From Bacteroidota bacterium (lineage in GTDB: Bacteria; Bacteroidota; Rhodothermia; Rhodothermales; UBA10348), in NCBI GenBank assembly GCA_022567305.1, contig JADFHF010000007.1, forward strand, positions 1-64,000: a DNA stretch of 64,000 nt, read 5' to 3'. The translations under genes were made by a program, and so were the position numbers. Positions within the stretch are counted from its first letter, which is position 1; each line of letters begins with the position of its first letter. The notes under the pieces were generated by a model. It was not told the origin of the DNA. It worked only from the letters and a program-made list of their open reading frames with translations, and ran no database searches. Below are positions 8,674 through 16,609 of this stretch, one piece after another.

Positions 8674-9666
8674 ATGGTTCTCCAGTTTATTCTCTTTGCG
8701 ACAGGTCTTGTCATCCTGTATTACGGAGCCCAGTGGCTCGTCAAAGCGGCATCCAGTATCGCCTTTCAATTGGGCATTCGCCCCATGGTCATTGGCCTAA
8801 CGGTAGTCGCGATGGGCACTTCGATGCCCGAATTCGTCCTCAACTTCTCTGCCGTCCTGGTCGGTGAGGACGCCCTCGCCATCGGCAACATTATCGGCTC
8901 CAATATTGCCAACATCGCTCTCATTCTTGGCGTCAGCGCCGTTCTGCTACCCTTCGTCTTAAGCGCCGAGACGCTCCGAAAAGAGTATCCGTTGATGCTG
9001 GCCACCTCCCTCCTCTTCTACGGACTTGCTTCGGATGGCATGATCTCGCGAGTGGACGGCGGAATTCTCGTTTTAGGGCTGATGGCCTTGATGATTTTCC
9101 TGGTGATTGATAGCAGAAATCATATCAGACAAGGCGCAAACGGGAGCGGTCAATTGGTACCGGGTCAATCCGCCGATGCTCTGCAAGATTCTCAGCTCGG
9201 AAACGGTGGCTTGAGCACTAGAAAGAATTTCCTGTACCTCGTAGGCGGTATGATCGGGCTTACACTCGGGGCTCGCCTCATGGTCGGATCAGCTGTTGAA
9301 ATTGCCACCATACTGAGCATTCATCCCGTGGTCGTCGGCCTCACAATCGTTGCTATAGGCACCAGCCTACCGGAACTAGCGGCGTCGGTCGTATGCGCGA
9401 TGAAAGGCGAGACGGACATGTCTGTCGGGAACGTACTTGGAAGCAATATGCTCAATATCCTGTTTGTGGTTGGACTGATTGCCATCATCAGACCCATTGC
9501 CGTGGAACCGGTATCGATTGCACAGCACTTCCCAGTTATGATCGCGTTCGCCCTCGTACTCTACCCTATCGCAAGGTTTCGAAAATCAATTTCAAAAATG
9601 GAGGGAGCGTTTTTGCTATTGGCTTTCGCAGCATACCTGGGTTGGTTGATTTACCCTTACGTTTAG
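8674..9666 (+). CDS. Na+/Ca2+ exchanger-type cation antiporter (CaCA family)
   Basis: 330 aa, about ten hydrophobic helices. It shows the two inverted alpha repeats of the CaCA superfamily: GTSMPEFVLN with GNIIGSNIANIALILG in the first half, and GTSLPELAAS with GNVLGSNMLNILFVVG in the second. The acidic residue in each GTSxPE motif binds the cation. The central loop (about residues 155-185) is hydrophilic, as in YrbG/CaxA homologues. It should exchange Na+ or H+ for Ca2+ across the inner membrane. It starts about 50 bases after the cytidine deaminase gene. Confidence 0.9.
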   Translation: MVLQFILFATGLVILYYGAQWLVKAASSIAFQLGIRPMVIGLTVVAMGTSMPEFVLNFSAVLVGEDALAIGNIIGSNIANIALILGVSAVLLPFVLSAETLRKEYPLMLATSLLFYGLASDGMISRVDGGILVLGLMALMIFLVIDSRNHIRQGANGSGQLVPGQSADALQDSQLGNGGLSTRKNFLYLVGGMIGLTLGARLMVGSAVEIATILSIHPVVVGLTIVAIGTSLPELAASVVCAMKGETDMSVGNVLGSNMLNILFVVGLIAIIRPIAVEPVSIAQHFPVMIAFALVLYPIARFRKSISKMEGAFLLLAFAAYLGWLIYPYV

Positions 9667-9686
9667 AGGTTTCAGCCGCCAGAGCC

Positions 9687-11846
9687 ATGAACCTCACGTT
9701 TACTCATTCCATTGTTCTCCTGGTTATTGCGGCGTTATTTGCCGTCGCAGCCAGCTATTGGGTCTATCGGGAAACTGTGCCAGAACTCAGTACGGGAAGA
9801 CGCATGTTTCTGGGCACTCTTCGTTTCCTGGTTCTGTTCATCATTTTTTTCCTGCTTACTGAACCGCTCATTCGCCGCGTATCTCGCGAAACCGAAAACC
9901 CAATCCTTGCTGTTCTCATCGATGAAAGCCAAAGCATTTCGCTGGCATTTACGGATTCATCTGAAGCCGGATCAATCGGCAGCTTTGACGAACTCTTGTC
10001 ATTAGTTAAATCAGCTTCTGCCGGAGAGCGCGTTCAAATCTTTGGATTCGGTCGAGACGTCCGGGAGTTGAATTCGTTTGATTCCGTTAGATCTAATCTC
10101 TCGCGAACGAATATGTCGAAGGCGCTGGAGCACGTTCGGAGTTCGCTTGAAAACGAAGCCTTGGGGGCGGTCTTATTGATCTCCGACGGACGCCACAACG
10201 GAGGGCGTAATCCGGAACACGTGGCCGATCTCTATCCAGTTCCCATCATTACCATGACCGTAGGGGATTCGACCATTCAGAAGGATATTCGGATCCAACA
10301 AGTCATCACCAATGACTTGTCGTATGTCGGCAGTGAAGTGCCGGTCCGTGTACGCGTGAGAAACGAGGGCTTTGACATTTCACCGATTCAGATTTCGCTC
10401 ACAAGTGGCGGTGTCTCCATCGACTCGGAGAGGAAACGCCTTCCACCGCCTGGCTCAGAGTTGGCAGTCGACCTGACGTTCGTTCCGGATTCAGTAGGTC
10501 TTTTTCAATACCGGGTGGATATTTCTCGGCTGGACGGGGAATTGACGCATCGAAACAATAGTGAATCCTTTTCCCTTCAGGTTCTCGAGCGCAAGAGGAC
10601 AATATTGTTGCTCGCCGGGGCCCCTTCGCCGGATGTCTCGTCAACTCGTCGGTTGCTTCAGGCAGATCGGGACACCGATCTGATCGTGAGAACCCATAAG
10701 AATGATGGAGATGCAGCGTACTACGAAGGAGAATTCCCGCTTGACCTAAACGACATTGATCTAATCGTGCTGATGGGGTATCCGTCATCAACCACTTCTC
10801 AGCGGGATATCGATCGTATTGTGACCAAGGCTCAGGCTGGTGCTCCTCTTCTGTTCATCTCCGGTCGGGCCGCCGATCTCGTCGCAATTCAGCGAAGCCT
10901 TTCCACGGTCTTACCTGTCCGGCCAGCCGTGATCCGTCCAGGTTTTGTTGAGGGAGGCTTTGTACCTACTGAACTCGCCACTCGGCACGCAATTTTCGAG
11001 ATTACGGACCGGCGCAATGTCCAGCGGTGGATCGACTTACCACCGCTTGCGCTTAACCAGACGCGTTGGGAGACGTCGTCCACGGGAAGCATACTGGCCA
11101 CCACGCAAATCCGAGGTATTTCAATCGACGACCCGATTCTGGTGATCGGAAAAATCGGGAACCGTCGGTCTGCCGCCTTACTCGCAACCGGGTTCTGGCG
11201 CTGGAATAATATCCCGGTGGATCTCCAAGAAGATGCAATTCGTTGGAAAGAGTTATTCTCGAATCTCATCCAGTGGCTGGTCACCGTCGAGGATGACCGT
11301 CTTGTTCGGGTTGCTCCGGTTGAAGAACGGTTGGACGAAAGCGATCCCGTCGTCTTCGGAGGACAGGTTTACGATGAAAATCTTCAGCCCATCAGCGACG
11401 TTTCCGTTATGCTGAACGTTCGCTTTCCAAGTGGAGAACTGTTTCCGTACGCGATGCAAAGCCTCGGAAACGGTCAATATAGAGTCGACATCGGATCACT
11501 CCCGGACGGAACCTATTCGTATGAGGCCAAGGCAACTAGAGATGCCGGTGAACTCGGTACGGATGGCGGAAGTTTTTCAGTCGGCGCGTTATCCATTGAA
11601 TTTCGGAATCCATATGCGGACAGGCGCCTCATGCGTCAACTCGCCTCCCGATCGGGCGGATTTACCCTGGATGCAGATCAGATGGATAGCCTACCCGAGC
11701 GCCTCTCTTCGCTCGATTCATATCAACCGGTCACGAACGCTGTCGAAAGCCAGACTCGATTGTGGCGATATCTGCCATTTCTTTTTGCCCTCTTGGTCTT
11801 TATGAGCCTTGAGTGGTTCGTCAGAAAACGGTTAGGTCTGGTATAA
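9687..11846 (+). CDS. Membrane-anchored VWA-domain protein
   Basis: 719 aa from the ATG at 9687, which lies 20 bases after the exchanger gene. An upstream start near 9393 would overlap the exchanger in another frame and is unlikely. Two N-terminal membrane helices (IVLLVIAALFAVAASYWVY; FLGTLRFLVLFIIFFLL) and a C-terminal one (YLPFLFALLVFMSLEWFV) frame a periplasmic part. That part has a VWA-like segment with a MIDAS-type DESQS in LAVLIDESQSIS, then Ig-like regions and a glutamine-amidotransferase-like segment around LLLAGAPSPDVSS and LLFISGRAADL. This layout is common in Bacteroidota BatA-like/aerotolerance proteins. The partner and role are unknown. Confidence 0.8.
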   Translation: MNLTFTHSIVLLVIAALFAVAASYWVYRETVPELSTGRRMFLGTLRFLVLFIIFFLLTEPLIRRVSRETENPILAVLIDESQSISLAFTDSSEAGSIGSFDELLSLVKSASAGERVQIFGFGRDVRELNSFDSVRSNLSRTNMSKALEHVRSSLENEALGAVLLISDGRHNGGRNPEHVADLYPVPIITMTVGDSTIQKDIRIQQVITNDLSYVGSEVPVRVRVRNEGFDISPIQISLTSGGVSIDSERKRLPPPGSELAVDLTFVPDSVGLFQYRVDISRLDGELTHRNNSESFSLQVLERKRTILLLAGAPSPDVSSTRRLLQADRDTDLIVRTHKNDGDAAYYEGEFPLDLNDIDLIVLMGYPSSTTSQRDIDRIVTKAQAGAPLLFISGRAADLVAIQRSLSTVLPVRPAVIRPGFVEGGFVPTELATRHAIFEITDRRNVQRWIDLPPLALNQTRWETSSTGSILATTQIRGISIDDPILVIGKIGNRRSAALLATGFWRWNNIPVDLQEDAIRWKELFSNLIQWLVTVEDDRLVRVAPVEERLDESDPVVFGGQVYDENLQPISDVSVMLNVRFPSGELFPYAMQSLGNGQYRVDIGSLPDGTYSYEAKATRDAGELGTDGGSFSVGALSIEFRNPYADRRLMRQLASRSGGFTLDADQMDSLPERLSSLDSYQPVTNAVESQTRLWRYLPFLFALLVFMSLEWFVRKRLGLV

Positions 11847-11991
11847 TAATTGCGGATTTCTGGTAATTGTGTATCAAAAAAGACAATTTGTGATCGTCGG
11901 TGGCCTGTGAAAACCTATATTGCGCGCTTGAAGAAATTTCTACCTAAAACGAACGTCAGCCGATCCATCCTCGCGTGATCGATTTCTCCTT

Positions 11992-13236
11992 ATGACTGAG
12001 ACCCAGCAACTCATAGGATCTCCCTTGGATGAACTGAATCAGATGTCAGATTTTTCTGCCGTACCGCAGAGTCTGTCACCCCTTCTGACATCGATTCGCA
12101 GACATCTACACAAGAATCCCGAAATTGGCCTGGGAGAGTATGAGACGTCTCGCTTTATACGAGAAGTTCTAGAAATGCACGGTCTCGAAGTGCAAGGCCC
12201 GTTCGCCGAAACAGGGATTTGGGTGGACATCAAAGGTGAACATCCGGGTCCCATGATCGCTTTTCGAGCGGACATGGATGCGCTTCCGATTCAGGACACC
12301 AAGGATGTTCCACATGCCTCGGTCAACGACGGCCTGGCCCACCTGTGTGGCCACGACGTCCATACTTCATTTGCGATCGGGGTTGCGCTCATTCTATCGG
12401 GACTCCGCCACCTGATGCATGGATCAGTTCGCGTATTCTTTCAGCCCAATGAGGAAGGCATTCCGAGCGGAGCCCCTTTAATGATTGATGAAGGAGTTCT
12501 AGACGGTGTGGAGGCAGTATTTGCCTGTCACGTGGACCCAACCCTCCCCGTGGGTCAATATGGACTTACGCCCGGCCCGATCACCGCATCGGCAGATCGG
12601 TTTCGGATCAGAGTACTGGCGCCGACAACCGGTCATTCAGCCAGACCTCATCAGTCCGTGGACACTATTTGGATTGCAACGCAAATAATGTCGAACCTCT
12701 ACCAGCTGATCGGCAGAGTAACGGATTCGAGAAACAGTGCGATCCTCAGCATCTGCAGAATCCATGCGGGGGAGGCCTATAACGTACTTCCGGCCGTTAC
12801 TGAACTCGGAGGCACGTTTCGCTGTACGGAGCACGACGACCGCACTTTTATTCGCGAGCAGATCGTACGCACCGCTACCGAACTCGCGAAGATATACCAT
12901 GCCGAGATTCAGGTCGATTTTGACGACGGCGCCCCGCCAGTCGTCAATGACAAGAATTTCGTAAAGTTGGTTGAAGAGACCATCATTGAAACGCAGGGAC
13001 CCGAAGCCATTTTTGAAATTCCTCGCCCCAGCATGGGCGCTGAAGACTTCGCGTATTACTTGGCCCATGTGCCTGGAATGCTCTTGCGCGTAGGCACTTC
13101 TTCGGGCCCTGAAACTTCGCGCCCACTCCACGACTCCAATTTTGACGTGGACGAATCATCTCTTTCTCCGACGGCACAGTTAATGTCCCGGGTGCTGATC
13201 AAGGTGCTGCAGCGGCCTACAAACGGATCTGTCTGA
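11992..13236 (+). CDS. M20-family metal-dependent amidohydrolase
   Basis: 414 aa. Motifs of the IAA-amino-acid hydrolase/N-acyl-amino-acid amidohydrolase branch are intact: RRHLHKNPEIGLGEYET, RADMDALPIQD, CGHDVHTS (metal cysteine and histidines), QPNEEG (catalytic and metal glutamates), CHVDP and GAEDFAYY near the C-terminus. The dimerisation domain (about residues 185-300) holds TGHSARPH. It should hydrolyse N-acyl or amide-linked amino acids in the cytoplasm; no signal peptide is seen. The first ~25 residues (ETQQLIGSPLDELNQMSDF) are extra compared with the family core, so an alternative start at the internal ATG near residue 18 is possible. Confidence 0.9.
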   Translation: MTETQQLIGSPLDELNQMSDFSAVPQSLSPLLTSIRRHLHKNPEIGLGEYETSRFIREVLEMHGLEVQGPFAETGIWVDIKGEHPGPMIAFRADMDALPIQDTKDVPHASVNDGLAHLCGHDVHTSFAIGVALILSGLRHLMHGSVRVFFQPNEEGIPSGAPLMIDEGVLDGVEAVFACHVDPTLPVGQYGLTPGPITASADRFRIRVLAPTTGHSARPHQSVDTIWIATQIMSNLYQLIGRVTDSRNSAILSICRIHAGEAYNVLPAVTELGGTFRCTEHDDRTFIREQIVRTATELAKIYHAEIQVDFDDGAPPVVNDKNFVKLVEETIIETQGPEAIFEIPRPSMGAEDFAYYLAHVPGMLLRVGTSSGPETSRPLHDSNFDVDESSLSPTAQLMSRVLIKVLQRPTNGSV

Positions 13237-13280
13237 TACGGATTAATGAATCGTCCGTGCAGATCGTATGGAGTCCGTAT

Positions 13281-13425
13281 TAACTCGAGTAAATGGTGCG
13301 AGCCCATACTAACCCGGTTAAATGGTACGAGCCCATACTAACTCGGTTAAATGGTACGAGCCCATACTAACTCGAGTAAATGGTGCGAGCCCGTACTAAC
13401 TCGAGTAAATGGTGCGAGCCCGTTC
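13281..13425. repeat. Five tandem copies of a 29-bp unit
   Basis: Units at 13281-13309, 13310-13338, 13339-13367, 13368-13396 and 13397-13425. Each starts TAA-C-(T/C)-CG and ends GCGAGCCC or ACGAGCCC plus ATAC, GTAC or GTTC, with AAATGGT in the middle. There is no spacer, so it is not a CRISPR. Units 1, 4 and 5 carry ACTCGAGT and GTGCGAG. Units 2 and 3 carry CGGTT and GTACGAG instead. The palindromic character of the first half is kept in both forms (ACTCGAGT, AACCCGGTT, AACTCGGTT). The period of 29 is not a multiple of three and every unit contains stops, so it is not coding. It fills the gap between the amidohydrolase and lamin-tail genes (13237-13550). Confidence 0.95.
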
Positions 13426-13550
13426 CATTTCCCTCTGGCGCCTCTATTTCCAGCCGTTACGATATCACCGTTTGTGTCTCTAAGGATTGAACGGCTTCGA
13501 TAGTCCGGCTATTCAAGACGAACCCTCCGTGCGAATTCTGTCTTCTTTCG

Positions 13551-15902
13551 TTGACTCCATCTTCCGATCATTTTTGGCACCTTACACTCTGGTGCACCGC
13601 CTGCCTCTTAACTTTTCCGGTCATTTCTGGTTCAGATGCTCAGTCAGATGCTCAGGATTATGGCAACGCGATCAAAATTGTCATCAACGAGCTGTTCGTG
13701 GCTCCGAGGTCGGGGATTCCAGAATTCATAGAACTCCTCAACGTGGGTCCGAATACGGTCGACCTGGCAACGCTGTCGGTCGAAGATGCGAGGAGAGCTC
13801 CAGGCACCCTCACGTCGAGCACGGAAGCTTTGCTGAACCCGGGGGAGTTCGTCGTTCTGACGATTGACCTTCAAGCTCTTCGACAAGAGTTTGGCGCGTT
13901 CTCTGGCTGGGAGGTTCGACCCTGGCCGTCCTTGAACAACGCAGGCGACAACATCCTCATTTCGATCGACGGGATGGCGCAAGATTCTGTCTCGTATGAA
14001 TCATCCTGGATCGAGGCCGGCAAATCGATAGAGCGAATTAATCCGTCGGCTCCGGCTTCCTATTCTGGGAACTGGGCTATTTCCTCCTCGAATCTCGGGG
14101 CCACACCCGGGTTGCGAAACTCCCAATATGTCCCGGATACGATTCCTCCTCGTGTACTCAGCGCCGAGTACATCTCACCAACGACGATCGAGATCGCATT
14201 TTCAGAACCGATTTCCAGGGAGAGCATAGCCAGGAATCTGATTCTTTTAGACAATGTGGTGGTTACCGGAATGGACTTCCCGGCACCGTTCATCGATTTA
14301 CGAATTGTGGCTTTGACCCGTCACCGATATCTAACGGTCAGCGGCTTGGTTGATTTCTCCGGAAACGAGGCGCCAACGCAATCCTTAGAAATCGCCCAAC
14401 GCGCCGAACCACATGATCTAGTGATCACGGAAATCATGGCCAATCCTTCTGCTTCGGCAAGCGGTACAGACCTACCTGAATTTGTCGAAGTAAAAAACTG
14501 GGCGAATCACCCCGTTTCACTTACAGGCCTCAAACTCGCCATCGGCCCCGCTGCGGACCCTGATAAAGAGGTTTCGCTGAGAAAAAGAGGCGTGGTCCTC
14601 GGCGTCGGTGAACACGCAGTCGTCTACTCGGAACCGGTACAAGCGTGGATCTCGGATCCCGCAACGATGTCATCGCTAGCGCAATACGACCCTACAGCGT
14701 TCGGACAAAAGTCGTTCTTTAGAATCCCTGTTTCCGGAGGCTCTCTTGGGCTCAATAAGGGCTCGGATGCGCTGAGAATAGAAGATTCCCTCCTTGGAGT
14801 GATCGAAGAAATTGTTTACCTGGATGACTGGCACGACGATCGATTTCTGTCCACCAAGGGTCGTTCTTTGGAACGCATACGGGTTACGGAAAACGATCCC
14901 CTCCACCTTTCCTGGACAACGTCTGCTACCGATTCGGGCGTTTCTCTTGGTTATTCAAATGCGGCCTTGTCGTCTGAGAATGGATTGACAGGAATAGGCG
15001 GGGACCTTCGATTCAACGAAATCATGTACCAACCCGTCGCGAACGATTTCGATGGCAGACCCAATCAGCCCGAATACATTGAGTTCATCAACACCTCTGC
15101 ATCGGCGCTGGACCTGAACGGTCTTTATCTGATCAAAACACAGAACGAACGGATGTCGCAGGACTCACTCAGGCTTGCGTATCGAGAAACTCGCCTTGAG
15201 CCCGGTGGGCTTGTATTGGCCTTCACGGTTCCCCGCTACATCCCGGATGGGGACGAGTTTGCCCTCCAGTTCCTGTCCGATGCGTTTCCACAGATCGATA
15301 TCAGCGCTTCCACGATTCTATTACCCCTTCGCTCTTCCCTATCTCTTTCAAACGCGGGCGCCAGTTTGACTCTGTTCTCGGCCGGAAACGTGCAGCTCGA
15401 TGCCGTAACCTATTCGCCGGAATGGCATCACTTCCTCGTAGCGGATGGGGCTGGTTTATCTTTGGAGCGAGTAGATCCCGATGGCCCTTCGAATTCAGAA
15501 AGCAACTGGTCCACGAGTGTCCGCGCATCCGGGGGCTCGCCGGGAAGTCAGAATTCGGTCACCATCTCAAGATCACTATCCGCCAACACGACACCGGTAT
15601 CTATTGAGCCGAAGACGTTTTCGCCCAACTCGGACGGAGTGCATGACTTGACTCGCATTTCGATTCAGGTCGAACACAGACTGGGAGCTGTTCGGGTACG
15701 CATTTTCGATCTGGACGGTCGAGAAGTCCGACGTCTGATCGACACCGAGTTGTTTGTCGGCGAGGGTCAGTACTATTGGGACGGTAGCAGCGACGATGGA
15801 TTACCCCTCGCGTCGGGAATCTATATTGTCCTCGTAGAAATCGCCGATGCGATGTCTCGGAAGACCAAGTCTTACAAGGCTCCGGTAGCAATTCTTCATT
15901 AG
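13551..15902 (+). CDS. Secreted protein with three lamin-tail domains and FlgD-like C-terminus
   Basis: 783 aa from a TTG; no strong ribosome site, so the start is uncertain. A signal peptide follows (LTLWCTACLLTFPVISGSDAQ). Three LTD modules begin near residues 43 (VINELFVAP...EFIELLNVG), 288 (VITEIMANP...EFVEVKNWA) and 485 (RFNEIMYQP...EYIEFINTS). Between the first two is an SbsA/Big_5-like Ig domain (IPPRVLSAEYISPTTIEIAFSEP). The last ~90 residues (FSPNSDGVHDLTRISIQV...VRIFDLDGREVRRL...YYWDGSSDDG) are a FlgD/gliding-associated Ig-like domain, often a surface sorting or anchoring end in Bacteroidota. It is probably cell-surface or released; its substrate is unknown. The 29-bp repeat array lies just upstream. 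Confidence 0.85.
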   Translation: MTPSSDHFWHLTLWCTACLLTFPVISGSDAQSDAQDYGNAIKIVINELFVAPRSGIPEFIELLNVGPNTVDLATLSVEDARRAPGTLTSSTEALLNPGEFVVLTIDLQALRQEFGAFSGWEVRPWPSLNNAGDNILISIDGMAQDSVSYESSWIEAGKSIERINPSAPASYSGNWAISSSNLGATPGLRNSQYVPDTIPPRVLSAEYISPTTIEIAFSEPISRESIARNLILLDNVVVTGMDFPAPFIDLRIVALTRHRYLTVSGLVDFSGNEAPTQSLEIAQRAEPHDLVITEIMANPSASASGTDLPEFVEVKNWANHPVSLTGLKLAIGPAADPDKEVSLRKRGVVLGVGEHAVVYSEPVQAWISDPATMSSLAQYDPTAFGQKSFFRIPVSGGSLGLNKGSDALRIEDSLLGVIEEIVYLDDWHDDRFLSTKGRSLERIRVTENDPLHLSWTTSATDSGVSLGYSNAALSSENGLTGIGGDLRFNEIMYQPVANDFDGRPNQPEYIEFINTSASALDLNGLYLIKTQNERMSQDSLRLAYRETRLEPGGLVLAFTVPRYIPDGDEFALQFLSDAFPQIDISASTILLPLRSSLSLSNAGASLTLFSAGNVQLDAVTYSPEWHHFLVADGAGLSLERVDPDGPSNSESNWSTSVRASGGSPGSQNSVTISRSLSANTTPVSIEPKTFSPNSDGVHDLTRISIQVEHRLGAVRVRIFDLDGREVRRLIDTELFVGEGQYYWDGSSDDGLPLASGIYIVLVEIADAMSRKTKSYKAPVAILH

Positions 15903-16085
15903 TCCTCTGAATGCATAGTTCAACACCCATTTGAAGAGTCGTCGCACTTCATTTCGTGGAACAGGCGATCATGGATGTCGTTGCACGAGCCATGCAGAAC
16001 TCGAGCTGCAGATTCTGAATGCAATATCTGAGCGTCTTGCGCAGAGAAACGTAACGATTACCTATCACGACCGAGTGATTTCGAG

Positions 16086-16418
16086 ATGCAGAGTCCAATC
16101 TTACTGACGAGTAGAGCCCACTCCGAAATCAGAAGAATTATGGCTGAAAAGGAGATCCCCGATGGTTATTCATTACGCGTCGGTGTTCGCGGAGGAGGCT
16201 GTTCAGGAATGAGCTATATCCTCGGTTTTGACCGACAACGTGAACAGGACCTGGAGTTTGAAGTGGACGGTATTGTCGTGTTCATGGATAAAAGACACGG
16301 TCTTTACCTGATGGGCACGACCTTGGATTACCATGACGGACTAGATGCCCGAGGATTCACGTTCGAAAATCCCAACGCGACAGCGACATGCGGATGTGGA
16401 TCAAGTTTTTCGGCGTGA
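16086..16418 (+). CDS. A-type iron-sulfur carrier protein (HesB/IscA family)
   Basis: 110 aa. The three family cysteines are present: GGGCSGMSY near residue 39 and CGCG near 103-105 in TCGCGSSFSA. FENPNATATC is the typical C-terminal approach. A-type proteins accept [2Fe-2S]/[4Fe-4S] clusters from a scaffold and deliver them to apo-enzymes. It is 7 kb from the suf operon and not part of it; a second A-type gene lies at 23123-23455. Nothing in the sequence tells which acts as SufA and which as ErpA. It stands alone between the lamin-tail gene and clpC. Confidence 0.9.
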   Translation: MQSPILLTSRAHSEIRRIMAEKEIPDGYSLRVGVRGGGCSGMSYILGFDRQREQDLEFEVDGIVVFMDKRHGLYLMGTTLDYHDGLDARGFTFENPNATATCGCGSSFSA

Positions 16419-16560
16419 TTGCTCGAACGGAGACTGGATTTGCGCTTTTAGTCGTAAGCAAACGTCGCGCATCTCCATTAGCGATCTTTCACCGAAACAT
16501 CTTGGCCGGATAATTTCGGTTCTTTTCTTTTCGAATTACGCTTTGAAGGAGTGATCTACT

Positions 16561-16609
16561 GTCGATACTTCTTGTAACTTCGGCATAGTATTTTCGACAA
16601 ACGAAGTAT
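16561..16609 (+). promoter_or_regulatory. clpC leader with two competing hairpins over the start codon
   Basis: The 5' leader holds GTCGA (16561-16565) complementary to TCGAC (16594-16598), and ATACTTC (16565-16571) complementary to GAAGTAT (16603-16609). The second pairing would bury the clpC start codon (ATG at 16608). The two pairings cross and so exclude each other. No Shine-Dalgarno sequence lies just before the ATG; the only GGAG (16548) is about 60 bases upstream. The arms are short, so a regulatory role is a hypothesis. Confidence 0.3.

Noticed and set aside
9393-9686. N-terminal extension of the VWA protein
   Set aside because: It lies wholly inside the antiporter gene in another frame; the ATG at 9687 gives a proper membrane start.
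13281-13425. CRISPR-like array
   Set aside because: Units are directly adjacent with no spacers and no cas genes are nearby.
15975-16085. A short frame reading like AELELQILNAISERLAQRNVTITYHD, resembling the C-terminal region of a Clp ATPase.
   Set aside because: Only about 30 residues, no flanking similarity and no start; chance similarity cannot be excluded.
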